Positions 1 through 6,643 of a stretch of DNA of 10,520 nt are shown here, piece by piece (position 1 is the first letter of the stretch; each line of letters begins with the position of its first letter). This DNA comes from Burkholderiaceae bacterium (GTDB lineage: Bacteria; Pseudomonadota; Gammaproteobacteria; Burkholderiales; Burkholderiaceae). Below the pieces are notes generated by a model that saw nothing but the letters and a program-made list of their open reading frames with translations, did no database searches and was not told where the DNA came from. Made by a program: the position numbers and the translations under genes. The DNA lies in assembly GCA_947380285.1 (NCBI GenBank), contig CANCQD010000083.1, positions 1 through 10,520 on the forward strand, given 5' to 3'.

Positions 1-27
1 GGGGTTCAAATCCCTGATTCGCCACCA
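1..27 (+). tRNA. 3' end of a tRNA gene (partial, truncated by window edge)
   Basis: The first 27 bases read as the T-arm, the 3' acceptor strand and an encoded CCA end of a tRNA. The T-loop TTCAAAT (5-11) is flanked by G-rich and C-rich stem halves, and the acceptor strand ATTCGCC (17-23) is followed by discriminator A and CCA. The missing 5' end should therefore begin GGCGAAT. The anticodon lies outside the window, so the amino acid cannot be assigned. An intrinsic terminator follows 5 bases later, as expected for the end of a tRNA transcription unit. Confidence 0.8.
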
Positions 28-32
28 AATCT

Positions 33-67
33 AAAGGCCATTGCCCCTCGGCAGTGGCCTTTTTCTT
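33..67 (+). terminator. Intrinsic terminator after the tRNA gene
   Basis: Bases 33-45 pair with 50-62 to form a 13-bp stem with one G-U pair and the 4-base loop CCTC. The 3' arm runs into a T-rich tract at 60-67. It lies directly behind the CCA end of the tRNA and only about 15 bases before the next start codon. Confidence 0.85.
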
Positions 68-81
68 AGGTTGCTAGGTAT

Positions 82-615
82 ATGGCTAAATTTTGGAACT
101 TTGTTATTTTCCAGCTTGGTTGGTTTGCCTGTGTATTGGGCGCGGCCAACAAGGATGTGCTTTGGGCGGTAATTGGGACTTTGGCCTACATCGCTTTTCA
201 TGCCTGGCGATCACCTTCACCAAAAACAGAAATAAGTCTTTTATCCAAAGCCTTTGCCTTTGGGTTAGTTACTGACTCTCTCATCATGCACTTGGGTTAC
301 CTGGATTTTGGGGATGATTGGCCCTCACCATTTTTATCGCCACTCTGGATGTGGGTCTTATGGGTGTTGGTAGCCACCACCATTAATGGTTCCTTGACTT
401 GGTTACGTGGCAGACCTGTTTTAGGGGCTGTTTTAGGGGGTATTGCCGGACCCATATCCTATGAGGCTGGGATTCGGATGGGGGCTGGATCTTGGGTTCC
501 TGGCAGCGAAATAATTGGATTTATCCTTGTTGGATTGGCTTGGGCGGTCGCCATACCCCTCTTTTTCTATTGGGATCGCACCCCAATCGAACGTGGCTTA
601 GTAAAAAATCCGTAA
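82..615 (+). CDS. DUF2878-type integral membrane protein
   Basis: A 177-residue protein of unknown function. It is almost wholly hydrophobic, with probable membrane segments near residues 5-22, 27-41, 53-71, 87-100 and 138-162. Conserved-looking features are the N-terminal FWNFVIFQLGWF stretch, the WxSPFxSPLWMWVLW stretch and GGIAGPxSYEAG (about residues 118-130). These match my memory of the DUF2878 family, whose role is not known. The ATG at 82 gives a complete first membrane segment and is preceded only by a weak AGG. The start lies 14 bases after the tRNA terminator, so the promoter must be upstream of or inside the tRNA gene, or the gene depends on read-through. It is unrelated in function to recA, which has its own promoter. 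Confidence 0.75.
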   Translation: MAKFWNFVIFQLGWFACVLGAANKDVLWAVIGTLAYIAFHAWRSPSPKTEISLLSKAFAFGLVTDSLIMHLGYLDFGDDWPSPFLSPLWMWVLWVLVATTINGSLTWLRGRPVLGAVLGGIAGPISYEAGIRMGAGSWVPGSEIIGFILVGLAWAVAIPLFFYWDRTPIERGLVKNP

Positions 616-633
616 ATTTCCCAGAAAAGTCGC

Positions 634-662
634 TTGCAAAGACTACTGTTTTTATATACAGT
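634..662 (+). promoter_or_regulatory. Probable sigma-70 promoter of recA
   Basis: TTGCAA at 634-639 is a good -35 candidate. With a 17-base spacer, TACAGT at 657-662 matches the -10 consensus at four of six positions. The proposed -10 lies within the right half of the LexA box, so repressor binding would block RNA polymerase directly. This is a motif match only and no transcription start is known. Confidence 0.5.
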
Positions 663-663
663 A
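644..663 (+). promoter_or_regulatory. LexA-binding site (SOS box) of recA
   Basis: The 20-base element starts TACTGT (644-649), has an AT-rich centre and ends ACAGTA (658-663). It agrees with the E. coli SOS box consensus at 18 of 20 positions, and the outer six-base half-sites are perfect inverted repeats. It lies 71 bases upstream of the recA start codon. LexA repression of recA, relieved when RecA filaments trigger LexA self-cleavage, is established in proteobacteria. Its use here is inferred from the site. Confidence 0.9.
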
Positions 664-734
664 ACTCCTAAGTTGTTGCACAGTAGATAAAACTTCGGGA
701 AAAAGCCCAGTACATAGCGAAAAGGGAATCAAAA

Positions 735-1826
735 ATGGCCTTGGATAACAAAAAGCAATCAGCCTCTTCAGAATTTGAAGGAATGAGCGGAGACAAACAA
801 AAAGCACTTACAGCAGCGCTGGCGCAAATTGAGAAACAGTTTGGTAAAGGTTCAATCATGAGATTGGGCGATGCTGAAATTAATCAAGATATTCAGGTGG
901 TATCTAGTGGTTCACTCGGATTAGATATTGCCCTTGGAGTTGGCGGTCTTGCGCGTGGCCGCGTGATTGAAATCTACGGTCCAGAATCTTCTGGCAAAAC
1001 GACTTTGACATTGCATGCCATTGCGGAAATGCAAAAGCTTGGTGGGACTTGTGCATTTATTGATGCGGAACACGCCTTGGATGTGCAGTACGCATCACGC
1101 TTGGGTGTGGATGTAAATAATCTGTTAATTTCTCAGCCCGACACTGGCGAGCAAGCTTTAGAAATCGCAGACGCATTAGTGCGCTCCGGTTCTATTGATT
1201 TGATCGTGATCGACTCTGTTGCTGCTTTGGTTCCAAGAGCTGAGATCGAAGGCGATATGGGTGACTCCTTACCAGGCTTGCAAGCTCGCCTGATGAGTCA
1301 GGCTTTGCGTAAGTTGACTGGTGCTATCAAGCGCACCAACACTACTGTGATCTTCATTAACCAGATTCGCATGAAGATTGGTGTGATGTTTGGTTCTCCA
1401 GAAACCACTACTGGTGGTAATGCGCTGAAGTTCTACGCCTCTATGCGTTTAGACATCCGTCGTATTGGCAGCATCAAAAAAGGCGATGAGGTTGTTGGTA
1501 ATGAAACCCGTGTGAAGGTTGTGAAGAACAAGGTTTCTCCTCCATTCCGCGAAGCAATTTTTGACATCATGTACGGTGCTGGTATTTCTAGAGAAGGCGA
1601 AATTATTGATATGGGTGTCGAAGCTGACCTCGTTGAAAAGTCAGGCTCTTGGTATAGCTATAACGGTGATCGCATTGGTCAAGGTAAAGACAATGTGCGC
1701 GAGTTCTTGAAAGAGAACCCAGCCATTGCTAAAGATATTGAAGCAAAAATCCGTGAGAAGTTAGGCGTTAAATCTGGCTCAGCAGTAGTAACTGATGTGT
1801 TGAGCGAGGAAGAAGAAGTCGAATAA
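735..1826 (+). CDS. recA: RecA recombinase
   Basis: RecA binds single-stranded DNA, drives ATP-dependent strand exchange in homologous recombination, and as an activated filament triggers LexA cleavage. The 363-residue protein has the N-terminal oligomerisation helix around [20 protein letters not shown] (residues 23-42), Walker A GPESSGKT (82-89), Walker B LIVID (156-160), a DNA-binding L2 loop with the [10 protein letters not shown]...GGNALKF signature (about 207-233), and the usual acidic tail EEEEVE. Length is normal for the family. AAGGGA lies 8 bases before the ATG. An 18/20 SOS box covers its promoter. The N-terminus has about ten extra residues before the conserved core compared with E. 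coli RecA as I remember it. recX follows 5-17 bases later, depending on which start it uses. Confidence 0.98.
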   Translation: MALDNKKQSASSEFEGMSGDKQKALTAALAQIEKQFGKGSIMRLGDAEINQDIQVVSSGSLGLDIALGVGGLARGRVIEIYGPESSGKTTLTLHAIAEMQKLGGTCAFIDAEHALDVQYASRLGVDVNNLLISQPDTGEQALEIADALVRSGSIDLIVIDSVAALVPRAEIEGDMGDSLPGLQARLMSQALRKLTGAIKRTNTTVIFINQIRMKIGVMFGSPETTTGGNALKFYASMRLDIRRIGSIKKGDEVVGNETRVKVVKNKVSPPFREAIFDIMYGAGISREGEIIDMGVEADLVEKSGSWYSYNGDRIGQGKDNVREFLKENPAIAKDIEAKIREKLGVKSGSAVVTDVLSEEEEVE

Positions 1827-1843
1827 GCGCGTTGAACAATTCA

Positions 1844-2365
1844 ATGTCAGAATTCAGTAGCAACAAGAAGGACAAACAAAGCCCGAGTCTCAAAGCTCGG
1901 GCTTTGCGCCTTTTGTCGCAACGGGAATATAGCCGGAAGGGCTTGGCTGCAAAATTAGCAGAATCAGAGGCGAGATGGAGCAAGCTGGGCGGTGAGCAGC
2001 TTGAGCAAACGCCTGAAGCGAGGATTTCTCAAATTGAGGCTGTTTTGGAGGACTTTGAGGCTCGGGGGTGGCTATCAGATGAGCGCTTTGCTGAAGCCTT
2101 GGTGCGCCGCCGGAGCGAGCGCTACGGCATCAGAAAGATTGCCGATGAGCTTGACAGAGCAGGCGTGGATTCCAAGCAGTCAGCAAAGCTCCTTGGGGTT
2201 CTAAAAGAGACAGAATTTCAGCGCGCTTTTGATCTTTGGACTAGGAAATATGGTGTACGCGCCCAAGATCAAAAGGAGCGAGCTAGGCAGTATCGCTTTT
2301 TGGCTACTAAGGGTTTTAGCTCTGAGGTGGTTGCTAAGGTGGTTGGCGGCCAGAGCCCTGATTAG
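1844..2365 (+). CDS. recX: Regulatory protein RecX
   Basis: RecX binds RecA filaments and limits RecA ATPase, recombination and co-protease activity. The 173-residue product opens with the family motif SLKARALRLLSQREYSRKGL and has the helix-rich repeats typical of RecX, including the signatures FEARGWLSDERFAEALVRRR and RxYRFLATKGFSSEVVAKV near the C-terminus. I chose the ATG at 1844. A TTG at 1832 in the same frame would add four residues (MNNS). Neither start has a clear ribosome binding site, so translation is probably coupled to recA, whose stop ends at 1826. The gene therefore shares the SOS-controlled recA transcript. An 11-bp hairpin at codons 12-21 could reduce its expression relative to recA. 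Confidence 0.93.
   Translation: MSEFSSNKKDKQSPSLKARALRLLSQREYSRKGLAAKLAESEARWSKLGGEQLEQTPEARISQIEAVLEDFEARGWLSDERFAEALVRRRSERYGIRKIADELDRAGVDSKQSAKLLGVLKETEFQRAFDLWTRKYGVRAQDQKERARQYRFLATKGFSSEVVAKVVGGQSPD
1877..1914 (+). terminator. Hairpin inside the recX start, possible attenuator/partial terminator
   Basis: Bases 1877-1887 and 1896-1906 are a perfect 11-bp inverted repeat (CAAAGCCCGAG / CTCGGGCTTTG) with an 8-base loop. The 3' arm ends CTTTG and is followed after GCGCC-type sequence by TTTT (1911-1914), so the T-tract is interrupted. In E. coli a terminator between recA and recX limits recX to read-through transcripts. Here no such element exists between the genes and this hairpin occupies the equivalent position, although inside the coding region. 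Its function is inferred. It could equally slow early translation or arise from codon choice in the conserved motif. Confidence 0.35.
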
Positions 2366-2554
2366 GGCAATTACGGATCATCAGAGCCAATTTGCGGCGT
2401 TGCAGCATGCTAGACTTATGAAGTCGGTCAAGCCGTTCGCATTTATTCAAATTTGGCAAATTTAGCCAGTTTCTAGAGTAAGTATGAGATTGTGGCGACA
2501 TCGGTTTTACTAATCCTCATCGCTTACTAAAAAAGATACCGTTTCGGAGTAATT

Positions 2555-3725
2555 ATGAAAATTCACGAGTACCAAGGTAAAGAACTTCTTCGCCAATTTA
2601 ATGTGCCAGTTCCTAACGGCATCCCTGCATTTAGTGTTGATGAGGCAGTGAAAGCTGCTGAAAAACTCGGTGGACCAGTATGGGTTGTCAAGGCGCAGAT
2701 TCATGCTGGTGGTCGCGGCAAAGGCGGCGGTGTGAAATTGGCTAAGAGCATGGATGAAGTGAAGAAATATGCTTCAGAAATTTTAGGCATGCAGCTCAAG
2801 ACTCATCAAACTGGGCCAGAAGGTCAAAAAGTAAATCGTCTCCTCGTTGAAGATGGCGCTGATATTAAAAAAGAGTACTACTTCAGCATCGTTACAGACC
2901 GTGGCACGCAAAAGAATGTGATCATGGCTTCAAGCGAAGGTGGTATGGATATTGAGGAAGTTGCTGAATCTCATCCAGAAAAAAATTATTAAAGTATTTG
3001 TTGATCCGATGGTTGGCTTGACAGATGCTGATTGCGACATTATTGCCAAAGGCATTGGTGTGCCTGAAGCATCTATCCCAATGGCTCGTGATGTATTTAA
3101 GAACTTGTACAAGACTTACTGGGACACTGATGCTTCATTGGTTGAAATCAACCCATTAATTCTTGAAGGAAACGGCAAAATCAAGGCTCTGGATGCAAAG
3201 TTCAACTTTGATCCAAATGCTTTGTATCGTCATCCGGAGATCGTTGCTTACCGCGATATCGACGAAGAAGATGCTGCTGAAATCGAAGCCTCTAAATTTG
3301 ATCTTGCTTATATCTCATTGGATGGCAATATCGGTTGCTTAGTAAACGGTGCAGGCTTGGCGATGGCGACGATGGACACGATTAAGTTGTTCGGTGGCGA
3401 GCCAGCGAACTTCTTGGATGTTGGTGGTGGTGCTACAGCAGATAAAGTCACTGAAGCATTCAAGATCATGTTGAAGAACAAGAGTGTTGAAGCGATTTTG
3501 GTAAATATCTTTGGCGGCATTATGCGTTGTGACGTGATTGCTGATGGTGTTGTTACTGCATGTAAAGCAGTCAACCTCACAGTACCTTTGGTTGTGCGTA
3601 TGAAGGGCACCAACGAAGATCTGGGCAAGAAGATTCTTGCAGACTCTGGTTTGCCAATCATTAGCGCCGATTCAATGGCTGAAGCTGCTACTAAGGTAGT
3701 TGCTGCTGTTGCCAAAAACAAATAA
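2555..3725 (+). pseudogene. sucC: Succinyl-CoA synthetase beta subunit, interrupted by a +1 frameshift
   Basis: SucC is the ATP-grasp beta subunit of succinyl-CoA synthetase, which makes ATP or GTP from succinyl-CoA in the TCA cycle together with SucD. The first frame (2555-2992) encodes [13 protein letters not shown]46 and the nucleotide loop GGRGKGGG (52-59), then stops 145 codons in. The remainder continues in the +1 frame from about 2986 to 3725, with [33 protein letters not shown] and [15 protein letters not shown]. The break falls in seven consecutive A residues (2979-2985). Removing one A restores ...[11 protein letters not shown]... and a 389-residue protein, the normal SucC length. 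GGAG (2546-2549) lies 5 bases before the ATG. Everything else is well conserved, so this is a sequencing error, a very recent mutation, or a gene rescued by slippage. I call it broken only as it reads here. Confidence 0.9.
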
Positions 3726-3740
3726 TCCAGGAATTTCGAT

Positions 3741-4634
3741 ATGTCTATTTTGATCAATAAAAACACCAAAGTTATTACACAAGGTATTACTGGTAAGACC
3801 GGTCAGTTCCATACAGAAAAATGTCAGGAATACGCAAACGGCAAAAATTGCTTTGTTGCTGGTGTAAATCCTAAAAAAGCCGGTGAGTCTATTTTTAATA
3901 TTCCAATTTATGGAACCGTTAAAGAAGCTGCCCAGCAAACTGGTGCAACTACTTCTGTAATTTACGTTCCGCCTCCTGGCGCTGCTGCTGCGATTTGGGA
4001 GGCTGTTGATGCTGATCTCGACTTTGTGATCTGTATTACTGAGGGCATTCCTGTCCGTGACATGCTGGAAGTACGAAACAAGATGCATGCTAAAGAAGCT
4101 GCTGGCGGCAAGAAAACTTTATTGCTTGGCCCTAACTGCCCAGGGATTATTACTCCAGACGAAATCAAGATCGGCATTATGCCTGGTCATATTCATAAGA
4201 AAGGTCGCATCGGCGTTGTTAGTCGCTCCGGCACATTGACTTATGAAGCGGTTGGTCAGTTGACAGCTATTGGCTTAGGTCAGTCCACAGCAGTTGGTAT
4301 TGGTGGCGACCCGATTAACGGTTTGAAGCATATCGATATTATGAGAATGTTCAATGAAGATCCAGAGACTGACGCAGTCATCATGATTGGTGAAATCGGT
4401 GGTCCAGATGAAGCTGAAGCTGCCCGCTGGTGCAAAGACAATATGAAGAAGCCAGTAGTTGGCTTCATTGCCGGCGTAACAGCGCCTCCAGGCAAGCGTA
4501 TGGGTCACGCAGGTGCTTTGATTTCTGGTGGTGCCGATACGGCAGATGCCAAGCTTGCTGTGATGGAAGAGTGTGGCTTCAAAGTAACAAAGAACCCATC
4601 GGAAATGGCTGCTTTATTGAAAGCCATGTTGTAA
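3741..4634 (+). CDS. sucD: Succinyl-CoA synthetase alpha subunit (ADP/GDP-forming)
   Basis: SucD carries the phosphohistidine of succinyl-CoA synthetase and binds CoA. It forms an alpha-beta enzyme with SucC. The 297-residue protein shows the CoA-binding Rossmann domain (ITQGITGKTGQFH, residues 12-24), ITEGIP (99-104), LGPNCPGI (129-136), SRSGTLTYE (161-169) and the active-site GHAGA with His256. The length is normal for the family. It starts 15 bases after the sucC stop with AGGA in the gap, so the two genes form one operon, and it ends at a clear terminator. Its reading frame is intact and well conserved, which argues that the sucCD enzyme is still under selection despite the frameshift in sucC. 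Confidence 0.97.
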   Translation: MSILINKNTKVITQGITGKTGQFHTEKCQEYANGKNCFVAGVNPKKAGESIFNIPIYGTVKEAAQQTGATTSVIYVPPPGAAAAIWEAVDADLDFVICITEGIPVRDMLEVRNKMHAKEAAGGKKTLLLGPNCPGIITPDEIKIGIMPGHIHKKGRIGVVSRSGTLTYEAVGQLTAIGLGQSTAVGIGGDPINGLKHIDIMRMFNEDPETDAVIMIGEIGGPDEAEAARWCKDNMKKPVVGFIAGVTAPPGKRMGHAGALISGGADTADAKLAVMEECGFKVTKNPSEMAALLKAML

Positions 4635-4646
4635 TTTGCAATCAGG

Positions 4647-4678
4647 AAAAGGACGCTGTTAAACCAGCATCCTTTTTT
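4647..4678 (+). terminator. Intrinsic terminator of the sucCD operon
   Basis: Bases 4647-4658 pair with 4665-4676 (AAAAGGA.GCTG with CAGC.TCCTTTT), with a single C/A mismatch and a 6-base loop, followed by T residues to 4678. It starts 12 bases after the sucD stop codon. Confidence 0.85.
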
Positions 4679-4694
4679 GGTAGTAAATAGTAGT

Positions 4695-4718
4695 TAAAAC
4701 ATAAAATAAAACATAAAA
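4695..4718 (+). repeat. Two tandem copies of a 12-base AT-rich unit upstream of the TerC-like gene
   Basis: TAAAACATAAAA occurs at 4695-4706 and again at 4707-4718, immediately before the ribosome binding site AGGAG (4724-4728). The stretch includes TAAAAT (4702-4707), which resembles a -10 element, but I found no convincing -35 at the right distance. It may simply be an AT-rich promoter or unstructured leader. Confidence 0.5.
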
Positions 4719-4733
4719 ATCGTAGGAGACGTT

Positions 4734-5441
4734 ATGGATTTCTCAGTATTTTCAGGGCCAGCATTTTGGGCTGCTCTTTTATCAATTATTGTTGCGAATA
4801 TTTTGTTATCGGGTGATAACGCCGTGGTGATTGCTCTTGCGTCACGCAACTTGCCCCCAGCTCAACAAAAGAAGGCCATTTTTTGGGGCAGTGCTGCGGC
4901 GATTATTTTGCGTGTAGTTCTCACAATTACTGCAGTTCAGTTGCTGACCTTACCGTATCTCAAGATTGTTGGCGCTATTTTGCTTCTCTACATTGGTGTT
5001 CAGCTTTTGGCCGATAGTGGTGAGGAAGAGGATATGCATGCCCATCCAAATATTTGGGGAGCGATTAGAACTATCTTGGTTGCTGACTTGGTTATGAGTT
5101 TAGACAACGTATTGGCGGTAGCGGCTGCGGCTCAAAAAGGTCCAGAAGAAACTAGATTGGTATTACTCATCGTTGGTTTGGGCTTGTCGATTCCATTAAT
5201 TATTTTTGGTAGCGCTTTACTCTTAAAAGTAATGGATCGCTTTCCTATCATTATTACCTTGGGTGCGGGCTTATTGGGTCTGCTCGCAGGCGGTATGTTG
5301 GTTGAAGACCCGGCAATTAAGGAGTCTATGCAGGCTGCATTTGAAGATGCACACATGATTTTTGAGGGCATTGGAGTCGCCATCGTTCTTTTAGTAGGTA
5401 CTTATCTCAAAAAGAAAAATAATCATAAAGAAGCGGCGTAG
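4734..5441 (+). CDS. TerC-family integral membrane protein (YjbE type)
   Basis: A 235-residue inner-membrane protein of the TerC family. Members have been linked to metal-ion efflux (notably manganese) or tellurite resistance. The closest type by length and motif is YjbE. About seven hydrophobic segments are visible (near residues 11-33, 48-70, 76-93, 108-131, 142-165, 171-190 and 208-224). The two family motifs with acidic and amide residues inside the membrane are present: LLSGDNAV (24-31) and VMSLDNVLA (120-128). Between them is a soluble acidic/His stretch (SGEEEDMHAHP, 95-105). AGGAG lies 5 bases before the ATG. The gene stands alone between two terminators. YjbE-type genes in some bacteria follow a yybP-ykoY manganese riboswitch, but I see none in the short leader here. 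The substrate is not shown by the sequence. Confidence 0.88.
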   Translation: MDFSVFSGPAFWAALLSIIVANILLSGDNAVVIALASRNLPPAQQKKAIFWGSAAAIILRVVLTITAVQLLTLPYLKIVGAILLLYIGVQLLADSGEEEDMHAHPNIWGAIRTILVADLVMSLDNVLAVAAAAQKGPEETRLVLLIVGLGLSIPLIIFGSALLLKVMDRFPIIITLGAGLLGLLAGGMLVEDPAIKESMQAAFEDAHMIFEGIGVAIVLLVGTYLKKKNNHKEAA

Positions 5442-5460
5442 TTTCCCCGCATCAAATCAG

Positions 5461-5489
5461 AAAAGCCGGCCGAATATGCCGGCTTTTTT
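5461..5489 (+). terminator. Intrinsic terminator of the TerC-like gene
   Basis: AAAAGCCGGC (5461-5470) and its exact complement at 5478-5487 form a perfect 10-bp stem with a 7-base loop, and the T-tract runs to 5489. It begins 20 bases after the stop codon. Confidence 0.92.
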
Positions 5490-5496
5490 GTTGCCC
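5479..5496 (+). promoter_or_regulatory. Possible sigma-54-like promoter of the pilin gene
   Basis: GG at 5481-5482 and GC at 5493-5494 have the exact 10-base separation of a -24/-12 promoter, with GGC and TTGC matching the core. Type IV pilin genes are often sigma-54 dependent. The match overlaps the upstream terminator, whose GGC and T-tract could create it by chance. A weak sigma-70 alternative is TTGTGA (5503-5508) with GATGAT (5526-5531), 17 bases apart. Neither is secure. Confidence 0.2.
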
Positions 5497-5560
5497 ACTT
5501 CCTTGTGAGTGTCTGCGGAAAAACGGATGATGCAGTATTTCACTTTAGGAGGCAGAAAAT

Positions 5561-6088
5561 ATGCAAAAGCTTAGCAATGGGATTCAAGATATTCAAAATG
5601 CAGAAAGCAATCAAGAGACAGGCTTTACCTTGATTGAGGTGATGGTTGTAGTGGCCATCATTGGCATCTTGGTTGCAGTGGCGGTGCCACAGTATCAAGA
5701 CTACATAGCGAGAAGTAGGGTGGTAGAGGGTATGAATTTATCGTCTAGTGCCAAGCTTGCAGTGACTGAGGCATTTGCTAGCAGAGGGACTGTTCCTATG
5801 GATGATGCGACACATGGATCGTTTACATTTACTCCGACCCGTAGCGTCAAGTTAATTGAGGTGACTCCATCAGGTGTGATTGCAATTGACTATCAAGTCA
5901 GCGTAGCGCCTGAAGGCAAAAATACACTTCATCTAGTTCCAACAAATGAGCCTGATGCTAACTCCCCGAAGCCTATTGATTTATCTAAGCCAGAAGGGGC
6001 AAGTTGGGCCGGTGGTTGGTCATGCAGATCTACTGAGACAAATCTCATTTCTCAGTTATTGCCATCAGAATGCAGGATTGGTAAATAA
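5561..6088 (+). CDS. Type IV pilin (major-pilin-like, PilA/PilE type)
   Basis: A prepilin of 175 residues. Prepilin peptidase should cut after Gly21, leaving mature [16 protein letters not shown] with Glu5 (E26), the hydrophobic assembly helix, and [15 protein letters not shown] leading into the globular head. Cys155 and Cys171 can close the C-terminal D-region disulfide. Mature length is about 154 residues, typical of type IVa pilins. The ATG at 5561 has a strong AGGAGG (5547-5552) 8 bases upstream, and no ATG, GTG or TTG lies between it and the cleavage site. The 21-residue leader is therefore real as read and longer than the usual 6-10. It likely serves adhesion, twitching or DNA uptake. 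It stands alone here, bounded by terminators, with no assembly genes adjacent. Whether it is the major pilin cannot be told from the sequence. Confidence 0.93.
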   Translation: MQKLSNGIQDIQNAESNQETGFTLIEVMVVVAIIGILVAVAVPQYQDYIARSRVVEGMNLSSSAKLAVTEAFASRGTVPMDDATHGSFTFTPTRSVKLIEVTPSGVIAIDYQVSVAPEGKNTLHLVPTNEPDANSPKPIDLSKPEGASWAGGWSCRSTETNLISQLLPSECRIGK

Positions 6089-6093
6089 GCTTC

Positions 6094-6123
6094 TAAAAAA
6101 AGCCGCTCATGAAGCGGCTTTTA
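6094..6123. terminator. Bidirectional terminator between pilin and moaC genes
   Basis: AAAAGCCGCT (6098-6107) and its exact complement at 6113-6122 form a perfect 10-bp stem with a 5-base loop. TTTT ends the plus-strand side. On the minus strand the A run at 6095-6101 becomes a seven-T tract, so the same hairpin can end transcripts of the convergent pilin (stop at 6088) and moaC (stop at 6144). Confidence 0.88.
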
Positions 6124-6143
6124 TCTTGGGCCCTCGGCAAAAA

Positions 6144-6620
6144 TCAAACAGCTTTCCATTCTCCGCTCTTGCCACCGCTCTTCTCAAGCAGTTTCACATC
6201 ACCCATCACCATGCCACGGTCCACTGCTTTGCACATATCGTAGATGGTGAGCAGGGCCACTTGGACTGCAGTGAGAGCTTCCATTTCAACGCCAGTTGGC
6301 CCAGTGGTCTCTGCTCTGACTTGGCAGGTAATACTGCTTTCTTGGGGGTTGGTTTTAAATTCCAGGCTAACGTGGGTTAGCGCCAGTGGGTGGCACAAGG
6401 GGATGAGGTCAGAAGTTCTCTTGGATGCCTGTATCCCCGCAATTCTGGCAATACCTAGGACATCCCCCTTTTTATGGGAGCCAGCTTCTACCATTTGGAA
6501 GGTTTCAGGAAGCATCGTGATCGTGCCGGAAGCAATGGCCATACGGTGGGTGTTAGGCTTATCACCAACGTTTACCATGTGTGCTTGCCCACTGGCATCA
6601 AAATGAGTTAGTTTGTTCAT
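6144..6620 (-). CDS. moaC: Cyclic pyranopterin monophosphate synthase MoaC
   Basis: MoaC converts the MoaA product 3',8-cyclo-7,8-dihydro-GTP into cyclic pyranopterin monophosphate, the first pterin intermediate of molybdenum cofactor synthesis, in the cytoplasm. The 158-residue protein aligns with E. coli MoaC from [13 protein letters not shown] onward. Active-site residues are visible: K51 in HKKGD, H77 in LCHP, E112/E114 in GVEMEALTA, and D128 and K131 in IYDMCKAV. The C-terminus KSGGKSGE is also conserved. No other moa genes lie in the window. The ATG gives the standard N-terminus but has no clear ribosome binding site. It is only 23 bases from the divergent protease gene, so its promoter must lie within that gene's 5' end. 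Confidence 0.97.
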   Translation of the reverse strand: MNKLTHFDASGQAHMVNVGDKPNTHRMAIASGTITMLPETFQMVEAGSHKKGDVLGIARIAGIQASKRTSDLIPLCHPLALTHVSLEFKTNPQESSITCQVRAETTGPTGVEMEALTAVQVALLTIYDMCKAVDRGMVMGDVKLLEKSGGKSGEWKAV

Positions 6621-6643
6621 GGGTTAAGTTTTACCATATAGAG

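Noticed and set aside
2355..2368. GCCCT/AGGGC hairpin at the recX stop as a terminator
   Set aside because: The stem is only 5 bp and no T-tract follows, so it is too weak to call.
2366..2554. Promoter or operator in the gap before sucC (AAATTT repeats at 2449-2463, TTGGCA at 2453-2458)
   Set aside because: The best -10 (TAGAGT, 2474-2479) lies only 15 bases from TTGGCA and matches four of six positions. A sucC promoter is likely in this gap, but I cannot place it with confidence.
2940..2985. Independent start at 2940 for the second part of sucC
   Set aside because: The first 15 residues from this ATG are out-of-frame sequence with no SucC similarity. The real homology begins just after the A7 tract, so this is a frameshift and not a separate gene.
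3308..4088. Two antisense open frames of 153 and 138 codons over sucC/sucD
   Set aside because: They are shadows of well-conserved sense genes, have no ribosome binding sites or recognisable domains, and show biased composition typical of reverse frames.
4635..4733. Possible yybP-ykoY manganese riboswitch before the TerC/YjbE-like gene
   Set aside because: YjbE-type genes can carry one, but the leader after the sucCD terminator is only about 55 AT-rich bases, with no conserved GC-rich stems or room for the aptamer.
6244..6606. 120-codon plus-strand open frame inside moaC
   Set aside because: It is entirely antisense to the conserved MoaC coding region and has no homology I recognise.
6581..6643. 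Upstream start for the M48 protease adding 21 residues
   Set aside because: The extension reads [12 protein letters not shown]..., which would bury the signal peptide and overlap moaC. The ATG at 6644 gives a normal signal sequence.
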